DNA of 22,333 bases from Symsagittifera roscoffensis (taxonomy: Eukaryota; Xenacoelomorpha; Acoela; Convolutidae): assembly GCF_963678635.1 (NCBI RefSeq), contig NW_026971207.1, positions 1-22,333 on the forward strand. The letters run 5' to 3'. Positions 1 to 12,300 of the stretch are shown here, in pieces (the stretch's first letter is position 1; each line of letters starts with the position of its first letter). Made by a program: the position numbers and the translations under genes. Under the pieces are notes generated by a model that was given only the letters and a program-made list of their open reading frames with translations, had not been told where the DNA came from and searched no databases.

Positions 1-298
1 CCTTGGGGTCACTGGCTCTCATACCAGATGACCCCTGAGAGCACGGGCTCAATTACCCGATGACCACTCAGGTCACTGGCTCTTTTACGCAATGACCACA
101 GAGGTAACTGGCTCTCTTAATTGATGAACACTGAGGTCACTGGCTCTAGTACCCGATGACCAGTGAGGTCACTGGCTCTCTTACCCGATGCCCACTGAGT
201 TCACTGGCTCTCTTACCCGATAAACACTGAGGTCATTGGCTCTCTTATTCGATATCCACGGAGGTTACTGTGTCTTTTACCGATGCCCACTGAAGTCG
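1..298. repeat. 32-bp minisatellite, about 9 copies
   Basis: Imperfect tandem repeats occur every 32 bp; the word ACTGGCTCT or a close variant falls at 11, 43, 75, 107, 139, 171, 203, 235 and 267. Each unit reads roughly GAGGTCACTGGCTCTCTTA, then CCCGATGACCACT. The period is kept strictly while single bases drift, so the array is old but has not suffered indels. It probably continues past the left edge of the window. I see no coding potential. Confidence 0.9.
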
Positions 299-2165
299 CG
301 GAGTGAGAAATGAAGATCATACAAAAACTTTTTTTATGAGAACAGCTCAAAAATTTAAATTGTGCTTTTAAGTTTTGGAATTTGATTTCATATATGCATG
401 TTTATAGGACAAATTTTTAGTTTTTCATCTTTAAACTTGCTTCTTCTTCCAGACAAAAAAAAATTTAAAAGAGAGTAGCCTTTTTAGTTCAAGTAAATGG
501 ACAAAATAATTGAACTTAATTCCAATCAATTATAATAGTTTTTTTTTTCAAAAAAAAATGAACATAGAGACAACATAAAAATTTTGCGGTTTTTATTTGC
601 AAGAATTATCGATTACATTGACAAAAATATAGGCAACATTTTCCCATTATAGTCAATTTTTATCTATTAAACTTCCATGTGGGCAAAGCAAAACATAAAG
701 CGGCGTGTTATTGCTGCTCAGTGTTATCAAATTCGATGCGCAACATTTGATTAACTCATGAAAAAGTACTATGTTTTGAACAATAAAAAATTTATTTGAA
801 CCAAACTACTAAGAAATCAAAACATTTTTGCAAGTTTCCAAAGTTGAACGCTCTTCTCACTTCTTCTCCTCCCACATCAGATTTACAAAATTCTATATGA
901 AAAAAGGATCTGTTTATATTTGGGTAATAAACATGCTTACCAATTTTGGTGACTGTCTAATAGCCCGGAGAAAACTTGTGAGAAAAAAGATAGGTGGGAA
1001 CGAACGGTAGATAAGCTTGAAATTTTTCCGATGCAAAGTTAAATAAATCTTTATTTCATTTTTTTCGTTAATTGAATTTTGAACCAGTAGTTTTCCTAGT
1101 TTTTCTACCCCCTATATACAAGAATCAATTTTAGTTCGCTGGGGGAGACGGTAGAAAGAACCCTTTTTCTGTAAACCGCATAAATCTAACCTAATATAAA
1201 AGTTTTTGGGCCTTTTCTCAGAAAAAGTTCTGCCCTTTTCGTGGTTGCAGACTTAATTTGATTTTGTCTTAAGGTTTCCCCCTCATTTCTTACATTTTTG
1301 GGTTCTTTAATTTTCTCAATCTTTTGATTTTCGCTGCAGTTCTTTTTCGAAAATTTAATCAAAATGACTTTTGAAGTTCAAAAGTTCGCGTTCGATAAAT
1401 TAATGAAAACTTCGGGCAAACATATTCCAATTTTGACCCAAACTCTAAAAAAATCAAAAAGCATTAGAAAAGTTTAAAATTCCGTAGCTTTTCTGACGTC
1501 TCTTCTGTTAACTGCAAATTAAAGATATTCTAACAACTATTTTACGAGGGGGTGGGAAAACGAAAAAAACCCATTTCCCAAATTAAAAGCTCTAAAAGTT
1601 TTACTTTTCCAGTTTGCTTCCATTTGTTCAAGGGATGATTTTGACTCCAATAACTTATTTTTCTTGAAGTATTTCGCTCTTTTGTATAATTTCCGACCGT
1701 GAAACACTTGCTACCAAACTTAGACAATTTTATTTCACGTCAATTTGTAGATCAGTCGAATTAAAACTGATTCTAGGTCATAAAGTGTAGCTTGACAAAG
1801 TAGCTTTATAAAGTAGCCTTTGATTATGCTACCAATAAAATAATAAGTGAAATTAATGAGACAGGAAATTGCATTTTTTACATGAAATCTCAAAGTTTGA
1901 TAGCAATAAATTTACGGTGTGACATTACTTATGTAGCTTATTTCTTCGCATTTGTTTCTTTAATATGAGATTTATGACCGGAGTTAGATTTCGTCAATTA
2001 CCATACAACCAACCGGCTCTCTAGTACTCTTGTTTTCCAGTCAAGTGAGCTTTTAGGAACCATTACGGCTCCCTTTTGACGTTTTTAAAACCATCAATAT
2101 AATAAAAAAACAAACACATTTTTCCAGATAGTTAGTTGCAACTTTTTCAACATGCTGCCAGCTAA
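299..2165. other. intergenic, no gene seen
   Basis: AT-rich sequence with many A and T runs. Reading frames are short and have no recognisable composition or motif, and I could not find paired splice sites around an open frame on either strand. I see no RNA gene. Confidence 0.6.
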
Positions 2166-2452
2166 TATTGTAATTTGGCTCTTTTCCTTTCACTCTCCAC
2201 CACCCAACCCCCCCCCCCCCCCCCCGGCTCTTTTTCTTTCCCCCCCCCCCCCACCTGCAATTTTTTACATGTAAATTTATTGACCACATTGTCCGATTGT
2301 TATGAAAATTTACATACAGACCAATAAGGTCACGAAATACATATTTGGTCTTCATACTCAACCTCGTAAAACCACTCGTTACACTAATAAGTTGAAGCTG
2401 CCGTGAGGTGGGGGGGGGGGAAAGGAAAAAGAGCCCCCCCCTCCCATCTCAC
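2166..2452. repeat. poly-C / poly-G inverted repeat
   Basis: Two long C tracts (about 2206-2225 and 2240-2252) are separated by GGCTCTTTTTCTTT. About 150 bp further on, a G tract (about 2408-2417) is followed by AAAGGAAAAAGAGC and a C tract. The second block is close to the reverse complement of the first, so together they form arms of roughly 40 bp around a spacer of about 150 bp. This could be a small foldback element or a local inverted duplication. Homopolymer lengths at such sites are often misassembled. Confidence 0.6.
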
Positions 2453-2899
2453 GTAAGCTTGCTTCATTTTTTATGGTGTAATCTTGGGTTGTACAAGGTA
2501 AATTCTCAAACAAGACCAAATATTTTTGTCATGGCATAACTAGTCCACATACCAATTTTTGCAACAAGAATCGGAACATGTGGAAAAAAAATATTTGTAA
2601 TATTTCGCAAGCGGGGGGGAGATCTTGCAATTTTTTTATCATAAAAGTTGTACTATATGTTTTGTTATTAAACTGTCCAACAATAAATCTATTATTCATC
2701 TTTTTTCAGACGTCACAACCAGCCAATAAAATGATCCTGTGCATCTTGTGTGAACTTAGTAAAAAAAGCACGTGCTTTTTTAAATTGGTTCTTAAATGCA
2801 CATATCTGAATTGTAAACATTGTTGTACAAAACCATTTAAATTGTGTACCATATATTTGCATGAAAAAATCGAACCATTGAGAAAAGATCCATTAAGCT
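2453..2899. other. intergenic, possible promoter region
   Basis: This stretch precedes the first exon of the plus-strand gene. A frame of 115 codons (2578-2925) is open, but it is lysine-, phenylalanine- and cysteine-rich in the way of AT-rich noncoding DNA. A strong acceptor-like tract, TTATTCATCTTTTTTCAG, ends at 2710. If it is used, the 5' UTR exon ending at 3041 would start at 2711 and be 331 bp long. I see no clear TATA box or initiator. Confidence 0.35.
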
Positions 2900-3041
2900 T
2901 ACCAGCTCAATTCAACGTGTATTAGAATCTGCATTTAGACTGTAAAAATTACAACCGTCAAACAACGGTGCACATTAAGAGTGATACGCTCCTGCTGTAG
3001 TAATCATAGAAGAAGCCATTTTGCAGATATCTTATTTCAAG
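2900..3041 (+). other. probable 5' UTR exon of PWGT-repeat gene
   Basis: The right end is a near-consensus splice donor, CAAG|GTGAGT, after 3041. It pairs with the acceptor TTGTGTTTTAG at 3271-3281 across a 240-bp intron that contains a branch-point-like GTGACTGAAAT. No ATG occurs from 2925 to 3041, so the first ATG after this splice is the one at 3325. The left end is not visible: transcription may start near 2900, or the exon may begin at the acceptor ending at 2710. Confidence 0.45.
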
Positions 3042-3281
3042 GTGAGTAATAGTTTAAGTATGTTTGAAAAAAAGTGCACTGAATCATTGAAAATTATATA
3101 TTTAAAGCGGCTCAAGACTTTCCTTTAATTTTCACAAACCCCTTGACTCTGATGAGAATGAGGACATTGACTATTGCCAAAAAAAAGAAATAAAAAAATT
3201 GCAATAGTTATACTTTCGTTTCAAAAAACTGAAAGGGAAATGTGACTGAAATTTGACGTAACAATTTAACTTGTGTTTTAG

Positions 3282-3392
3282 CTGAGCAGCTGGGACTCTA
3301 AACGACGACAAATATTATTTGGAAATGACTGACAGCAGGTGCCAGAAGAACTTCTACCAGGATTCTGGCTTGAATCGGGGAACAGGAAAAAG
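3282..3392 (+). CDS. PWGT-repeat gene, first coding exon (CDS from 3325)
   Basis: The exon follows the acceptor TTGTGTTTTAG and ends at the donor AAAAAG|GTTAGC. Coding starts at ATG 3325 (context GGAAATGA, purine at -3). The start is fixed by an in-frame TGA at 3283-3285. It encodes 22 residues beginning MTDSRCQKNFYQDS plus two bases of an arginine codon, which is completed by the first base of the exon at 13414. The short start exon is separated from the next by about 10 kb because of the retrotransposon. Confidence 0.65.
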
Positions 3393-6300
3393 GTTAGCAA
3401 AATACGGAACCGAGATGTGAATAATCCCATTCATTTTCCCATTTGTAACCCTCCTCAACATACAAAATACTGAAAAAATACTGTTTATCTCAAATACTGA
3501 AATAATGCTTCATCTAAAAAAACTGAAATAACTGATCATCTCAAATACTGAAGTTGCCATTTATCTCATCAAATACTGAGATTGCAATCTTTTTAAAACT
3601 CTAAACCAGACTGCTCGTATCAGGGCGAAGCCCTGAAAGTTCCGACTGCCTTTTAACGTTTATGGAGCAGTAATAACAAAAAAACATAAAAAAAATAAAT
3701 GAAATAAAATAAAATGAAAAATTTTTTTTTCTAAAATTTGAAATTTTTTTTGATGAAAATCATCCCCCCACACGCCATATAAAGTAGAAAACAATAGATT
3801 TTGCTCCTTTTAACAAATCAGTTATGGCAAATAAGCTTCTTTTAACCAATTTGGAACGATTTCTAAGACGGATTAAATCTCCGCTTACGCGTTAATAGCG
3901 CGAATTATATCGCGCGTTAATTGTCCCAAATTGGTCAAAATGGCAATCTTTAAACCCTCATAACTTTACGAAAAATGATCACAGGTGAAATATCTTTTCA
4001 AATTTAGGCTCAGGACAACAATAGCTTTCGAATCATATTAAAAATTCCGTCAAAAGTGGCTAGTTAAAAAGTCGAAATTTGTCTGAAGAAAAAAAAACCC
4101 ACCCCGAGCACAAATATTCCGTTATTTTCGTATCGAAATTCGGAACAATTAGCTTATTTATCTGCAGTCAAAATAATCAAGAAAAAAAATCATTTTTATT
4201 TGAAGCGAGGAAGAGCTGAAAAACGAACTCATCAAATAAAAAAGCTCTCAAAACTTTTGACGAGTCAAGGACCGTAATTAGATTTTTAAATAGGCCGCGA
4301 TGACTTTCTTCGTTTTTTTTTCAAGAAAAATCCTAAAATAGGCTCAGGCACAATTTCATCTTTTCGCAAGTTAACTTTCAAGTTGTTTTTCAATTTAGTT
4401 CATTTTTTGTTCAAAAAGGGCTCTTTTCCAGTTTCCCCTCTTTCAAAATACCGAATTTTATGTTTGTTTTACGTGTTATTACGGCTAAATGCGCGATGTT
4501 ACGCTGTTATGTATGAAAAACAAATCTGTTCAAAGTTGACGATTTGCTCACCATGCCAAATTTCATGGCATTATGACAACGTTAATGAAGTTTTTCACAA
4601 TTGAAATTGAAAGGGGGTGGGAACTGGAAAAGAAACAAAAAAGGCAAGCTTCACTATCGAACAGCAAAAATGTAAAAGTCACGAAAAACGTGATCAACGT
4701 ATTTCGAAGGTGGAGTTTAATTTTCAGATTTCACAGCGAAATAAAAGTTTTATTTTTTGATCCAATTTTCTCGAATTGGGTTTTTTTAATCAAAAATGCC
4801 ACTAATAAACTGTACTAGAATTTCAAAGGACTTAAATGGCATTTTTTTTTCTTTGAAATTTGAAAGTTGAGAATTTTTAAAAAACGAATGAGTGTTTTTA
4901 TTTTTTTCAAACTGTCTGTTGGAAATGTTATTAAAGGTTAAGGGCGTATTTTAGTTTACAAGGTACTTATGTGATTTTTTAAGCAATGTTTTCATATTCG
5001 TGTCGTGATTGCACAAACAAAAACTTAGTCCTTGGGGTTTTTTCCTCACACCTCACATACATCTCTAACTATCTCCCAATTGTTCACGTACAAACAGCTT
5101 AAAGTTTTTCACAACTTACTTAAAAATGCGGCCGAGTAAAGAAAAATTAGATCTAAGTTGGTTGCATGGCGAATTTTTGTATAATTGAAAATTTTTGATA
5201 TATCTGATGGAAATAATTACTCATTGTGCCGACCATTAAAAATGGGGAGAATTTTTGTATTTGGGTGTGTTTTAGTTTATTTTTTGTTTTCCACGCAAAT
5301 TCAGCTACCACAAATAATCAACGGACAGGGTTGAGGGATTAAAGCCCTTTCAGTCGTGATTTGAATGACCTTAAAAAATTTCAAAAACAAATTCACAGTG
5401 TCGAGAAAAACCGGTTTGAAAATTTAATTTTTTTGTCTAATTTCGAGCTAATTAGCAAGGAAGTTAGTAAATGAAATAGCTTATTTAAGCTCAATTTAAG
5501 CCGTAAAGTTTACTTAACGCAACTTCGGTGCAACTTTTTAGCGCAATTTTGGGAATCAAAAACTCGAAAATTCAAAAAAAAATCCGCAAAAATTATAAGT
5601 TTTTGAAGTTTTTTCTTTTTTTTTGTAGTCATTTTTCTCCAAAATCTATTTTATTATGACTCTCAAAAATACCTAATTTCTATTTTTTTCTCAGGTTTTT
5701 CTATCATAACATGCAGAGAAAAACGACACTAAATTGAGAAAACGTTTTTGCATTTTTCTAAGACTGCTGTCGGAACATTCTGTGCTACCTACACAGTAAC
5801 CGGCTATCCTTTTTGTAAGTTTATTTCTAGTTTTTTGTGGAAAAGTGTCCAGTCTGCTAATAGGCGTTCAAAATTGGATTTAAATTCAGGCAAATTGAAC
5901 ATAACAAATAGTTGTTGAAGAAATGCTCAACGTAAAAACAACAAATCAAAGCCAGACGCGAACCTTCTACCTGTGTTTCCTGCAATTTTTACGCGTTGTC
6001 ATACCGCTACTGCAGTAGCAGTAATTGTTTATGTATGTACCACCAACCTACGGTGCTTAGTTATTGCTTTTATGGTATACTCAAGGTCACAGTGTGTGAT
6101 GACATTGAGACTAAGTGAGAGATCAGAGTTGTTCAGCGCTGATCTAGTTCTCAGTAACCAATAACAAAAGAAAGAAAAAGAAAACTAAAATTCAATATAC
6201 AGAATACACTATTGAATTACCACTTGTTTTCAATTGATATCGCAACGCATATCACATGGCGCAGCCAGCAGGTTTCGCAGCTCAAGATAACAGAACGGAT

Positions 6301-9300
6301 ATGGGAATCCCGGTATTTTGGGCGTCAGCGAATCTAGACCCTCCGTGGCCATTCAAAATCTGGTTCGAACAATTTCTCATGGCGGTTACGGTTAAAGAAA
6401 ATGTGAACCCAAATATTATTTTGGAAGAACCAAAAGACATACTAGAGGAACCACCCCCTCAACCAGAAACACCCCGAGAGGGAGAGAATGAAGATGCGAG
6501 AAATGCGAGGACACTTAGAGACAAGCTAGCAAGGGATAGAGTATTGTTGGAGAATGAAGAGAGAAGGACAAGGGGCCCACGAGTCGGACACAATGTTTTC
6601 TACAACGAAGTACAAAAGAAATTGGTGTCCAGATCATTTTTGTCTTTGGGTACAGAAGGAAAGAAACGGTTCCTACAAAAGAACTCACATGCTGAAATAT
6701 CGAAAATGACGTTCAGGGAAATTACAGAACTGGCAGAAGTTTCGTTTCAAAAGGTGAAGTGTGTAACGTACGAAAGATACAAGCTGTTTACGAGAATGCA
6801 AGAATCTGGAGAATCTCTGGAATCAGTTCACGCAGGGTTAACTGCGCAATCAGCCCGATCAGAACTGGGAACAATGGAAAACGAAATAGTCCGTGATTTA
6901 TTTATTTCAAAAATGAAAACATGACATTGCAGGACACGTTGACATTCGAGACCCTAGACCCGGAAGAGGTTCTGAAAAGAGCGATAAAATTCGAACATGG
7001 CAAGTTAACCACAATTGCGTTCCGAAAGACAAATGCGGCGGCTACAGGAGGATCAAGTAACAATTACACCTAGGGTGTGAGAATAAAACAAGAACCTGTA
7101 ATGGCAGTTCGAAATTTGTCAGGGACAACAAAGAATCAAAACAGAAAGGAATCGAACAAAAGAAAAAATAATAACAAGAATCACAACATGAAAACAAAAC
7201 CATGTAACAGATGTGGAAGGACATTTGATCAAGGCCATCTGAAAAATTGTGCAGCGATGGAGAAAAATTGTGAGAACTGCGGTAAACCCAATCACTTTGC
7301 AAAAATGTGCAGATCTCAACAAGTAAGCGAAGTTGCGGAAGACTCGGAAGGATCGGTAGAGGAATGCGATCAAATAAGTGAAAGTGTTGGGTCATGTAGT
7401 GAGTTTGAGGTTATGTCGATACAAACCTATCGACCGGAAAACGAGAGAGTTTCAAAATATGTGAAAGATTGAATCAATGAAATGAGGAACAAGTCAAACG
7501 CAGAAATGATACGTGTGCAGAAAATAGATTCGATTCGAGATCCAACATTGAATCGAGTAAAATCACTAAAGGCCATGGTACGAATCGATAACCAAATAAT
7601 ACAACTAACAGTGGACACGGGAAGTCCAGTATCATTTCTCAATTGGGCGACGGCGAAGGAAATTATGGAAAAATTAAGCAAAGTAAGATTCATTCCATCA
7701 GGAAAACTGAACTTACAAATCAAATTCGTTGATTACAACAAACAACCGATCAGTATACTGGGAGCCCTAAAAACCAATCTTCGGTCGGCGGGCTGGGAGG
7801 TAAAAGGCGCTACCTTTCTGGTATCAGAACGTAAGACCAGATGCATCATGGGACTAGATCTGCAAGGACAAGTGGGAATAGTTACTACACAAAAACTAGC
7901 GCCAAAGGAACTTACCAGGTTTGACGTGCTCATGTGCGAGCAGTCAGAAGGTTGGAAAGAAAATTTTTTCACTAAATTTAAAAACTTATTTGAAAGACAA
8001 AGAATTTCAAAAAATCACACTGTAAGTTCAAAATTTAAATATCCACTATGTCCAATTCAAGAAAAGGGGAGACGAATCCCAATTCACATACAAGATAAAG
8101 TTGAAAAAGAAATCGAGAAGTTGTTGACAGGAGATCATATAACAAAACTCGATAAATGTACAAGTGATTGCTTTATCGCTCCGATTGTGATAACAGTAAA
8201 AAAGACGATTCAATAAAATTGGCGATGGACGCGAAACTAATTAATAGACAATTGTTCAAAAACAAATATCAAATGCCGAACGTAGATGAACTCATCGATG
8301 GGGTGAGCCAAATTGTTACCGAAAACAAAAATGGTACTCTATATTTCACGGTGTTTCACTATCAATCACGCTAAAAACACGTTCTGTTTTTTGGATGACA
8401 TACTTATTGTGTCAAAGGGAACTGAATTTGAACATGGAAACCTGGTGGAAGCAGTACTAAAGAAATTGGATGCGGAAAATTTAGCATTGAAATTATCAAA
8501 GTGCGAATTTTTTAAACAAGAAGTGAATTGGTTAGGTCATCATCTCTCAGAAACAGGGGTTAGACCTAAAATCACTAAAACCGAAGCGGTTGTAAATCTG
8601 AACCCGCCGAAATCGCTTAAGCAGTTAAGGTCATTTCTGGGAAGTATAAATCACTTAGCTAAATTTATACCTAACGCAGCAAGCCTGACGGAGAAATTGA
8701 GACCACTTCTTAAAGAAGAGAATCAAAAGAAAGAGTTAAAAAACATGAAACTCCCGGTAAAAAATTTGAGTGGGGGGATGAACACACGGTACTATTTAAT
8801 GCTATAAAAGAAGCGGTTGAAAATATAACAAAAGTATATTATTACGATGCTAACCGAGAAACACGAGTTAAATGTGACGCGAGCCATGATGGGCTAGGGG
8901 CTACATTGGAACAACAAAATGATGAAGACCTAAGGGTTCCGATTTCATTCGCATCACGATATCTGAATACCCAAGAAAAAAAATATTCAACAAATGAGCT
9001 GGAGTTACTGGCAGTTGTTTGGGCAGTAGACAGATATAAACACTACCTTTTGGGAAAACCATTTATCATCGCAACAGATCATAAAGCGCTTACATCAGCA
9101 CTAGATGGTAACAAGTCGAATAAAACCTACCAATCCCGTTTGACCCGGTTGGTTGACCGGTTATTGCCATATCAGTTTAATATAGTTCACATTCCGGGGA
9201 GGGACATGGGCATAGTTGATTATTTATCGCGTGATCCTTTCAATGATCCCTGGCCCGAATCAGAATTAGACGAAAAGTTTATAGTGGCGACAATAAACTC

Positions 9301-12300
9301 CTTTCATGAAGCATTAGACTGCATGAACAGTAGGCTCAAAGAAACTGGGTCGCTCGACCGGAACGAAAACGTTCTAGAATGTTCTAGAAGGAATGCAAAG
9401 AAACAGTCATCAAGTATTGGTTGCTATAGCAACCAAAACGGTCAAAAACGAACAGAGCTCGACCGGAATGAGAGAAAACAGTTTCCACGACTGCAAAAAC
9501 AGCTAAACACAGCAGTTCAACATAAACCGATCACTTTTTTGTCAACTCAACTCAACTCAACAAACAGTCAGTCTCAAATAAATCGAAAATCGAAGAAAAA
9601 TCAGTATCGGAAATTTGGAAGAAAAAAACAGACTCAAGGAACGAGATGTCAGGAAACAGATCGTACGATTGGTGGTCGGAGTCACCACAGGAATGGCGAA
9701 ACGACGAACGTGAAGAGAGCTTACTGGACCCAAGTGGAACCGCTCGATGTCAAATGCAAACGAACTTTCGGAAGAGGAGGAGATCACAGAGACAGTACAG
9801 CGAACAAGAAAAATCATAAGAGGTGGCCGTAAAAATAAAGATAGCTCCGACAGTGAAACCCGACAGGCATCACGAGTGAAATGGCAGCTCGAACCAGAGC
9901 AACAACGAGAAGCAGACCAGAGACTACTTTCATTCTGGCAACTAATTGGCGGAGAAGACAGCATACGGGGACCCAATAGAGAATTGGTGGCACACACAGA
10001 GGAGGTCAGGGACAGCTCAGAATATGGACAAAGTTCATCGATAACCAAACCAACCGCATCGGCGGAAAGGAAACTAAGTGAGGTGCAGGTCAAATGAGGT
10101 GAAATGGACTTGACGACTACAGAGGAGGCTGAGAGTGAAGAAGAAGTGTGTGCAATAGAACCACCGAAGTCGTTGGGAAAACTAAAACTGCCGAAGCAGC
10201 AACAAGAGGAGACCCTGAACAATTTAGCAAAACTGTTCGACAAAAGTCTGTTGGCCGAATTAACCACCGAAGACACATGGATGGACCGTCTTAGACGAGT
10301 GATAGAAAGAGGGGACAAACAAGGCTTCGAACTAATGGGACTTTATACGAACCCGTTGTGGTCGCAGATGGCAGTGCAGGACGACTGCATCTTGGTGAAT
10401 AATCGGCTAGCGGTCCCAGTCCAACTAAGACAAGCTGTTCTAAAAAGAATACATCGAGGACATCCAGGCCAAGAGGCTATGCTAGGAGTATCACAATACT
10501 TGTGGTGGCCGCATATGAACAAGGACATTGTGAATCTAGCTGAGGAGTGCCGTAGCTGTACCAGATACGGCAAGAATGTAAAATATCTTATTTCGAAAAA
10601 CGCGTCAAAACCACTGGCACTGCTCACGCAGCCGGGACAGGAAGTACAATTAGATTACGCGTAGCCCATAGAAAACCAAAAAGGAAAAAATAATCTACCT
10701 CTTAGTAGCTATAGATAGATTCTCAAAATTTCCATCGGTGAAAGTTACGAAATCTACAAGTGGAAAGTGCACGGTAAATTTCTTGATATCGTATATCGAC
10801 ACAAATGGGATTCCCGAATCAATTCGCTCCGATCAATTTTCAGGCTTTAAAGGGAAAACTCTACAAAAATTTTGTTCGGAACTCAATATCGAGCAAAAAT
10901 TCTGTCCAGTGGGGGACCACCGAGGCTATGGTTTGGTAGAACGTACAATCCAAACTATAAAAAGAAGACTGGGGGTGATGTTGCTCGAAGAAAATAATAA
11001 ATCAATCAAATTGTGTCTTATTATTATAATGAGAGATTTGCGGTGGAACAAGCAGAAAACCATACAAGTATCCCCATTTCAAGCGCACTTTGTCAGACTA
11101 CCAAAAACGGAATTTAAAATTGTGAGGGATAGGTTTTTAAATAATTCTGATTATTTAGACAAAAAACACTTGGAAGGTTCAGCATTGACGGCTTCCCAAT
11201 TGAAACGCAGAATTGACCAATCAAGAGAGATTCTCAAAATAGTACGAAAAGGACAACTTAGCAGAGATACAAGCCCACTGCACAAGCAGCAACTAACCTC
11301 GGACAGGGATAGAGAAAGGGCCAAAGCCCTAAAGGAGCTGCTGGAGGCTAACGCCCGCTGGAACAACGAGAGAAGAGATGCGGCTAAAAATGACATCAGA
11401 CGATTAGTGGACGAGACTGGACTACTAAATCCTGATCTACGAAAGGAAATGATATATTCATGGGAGAAAAGATTTATTGAGGACAAAGTTGAAGATCAAT
11501 GTAAATCTCCGCCTAATACAATACTCAGAAAGGACCCGTTAAGAAAAAGTGGACAAGCTCTCACAAAACAACTAAAGGGGAAAATCGCTTCCAAAACAGA
11601 CTCAACTATCAAGACGTCTAGAGGCTCTATCTATCGGAAGTCGGATATTGCACAATCGAAAACAGTTTTGACACAGGAAAGTTAGCGGAGTGCGAGTAAG
11701 AGCCCATCGGCGGAACCTACGAAAAAATTTCAAAGGATCAGTTCCCCGAATTACTCGAGTATTTAGGGTCCGATGAAGAATTGCAATGAGACATGGAGAT
11801 AGCAGACGCGATGAATCCCATAGATCGTTTTCAAAAGAGCCAAACAGTAGTGACTTCGAAAGACACGGAAGAAAGGGGAGGCCTGAACTTGGCGATTAAG
11901 AGAGCAAAACCAAATCTGGCGGGTCCAAGTTGAACTACAGAGGAGAGCGACAAAAAGAAGACGGAGAAGAAAGCTAAAGAAAAGAAAAACCAAAACAAGC
12001 AACGACAGCGGACAAGCCAAACTGCGACGGCAGCCGATCCGGAACAGGAGCAATCAACTTCAAAGCTTCAAAGTCGGGAAAATTGGATCATAAAACACAG
12101 ACAAGCTCTACACCTAAATCAAAACAACGGTCAAAATTGAAATGTATTGATTCCCAGACACCTCCAGAGGACATAATCGACACATTCCACAATCGAAATT
12201 TGGCACCTTCTGAGTGGGAAAAGTATGCTGACCAATTATTAAAACGAGGAGTTCAGCGAGTTGCAGACGAGATTAGAGAAAACCCACAACAAATTTCGGA

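Noticed and set aside
2578-2925. A 115-codon open frame upstream of the plus-strand gene
   Set aside because: Its composition is that of AT-rich noncoding DNA, it has no motif, and a strong acceptor-like site lies inside it. More likely promoter or UTR sequence.
4383-4818. Two overlapping small frames in intron 1
   Set aside because: They are Phe-, Lys- and Asn-rich as expected from A/T runs, with no splice sites or motif.
9557-10318. A 253-codon frame on the minus strand
   Set aside because: It is antisense to the pol spacer; its serine-rich product follows from reading Glu/Arg-rich codons backwards. It has no motif or splice support.
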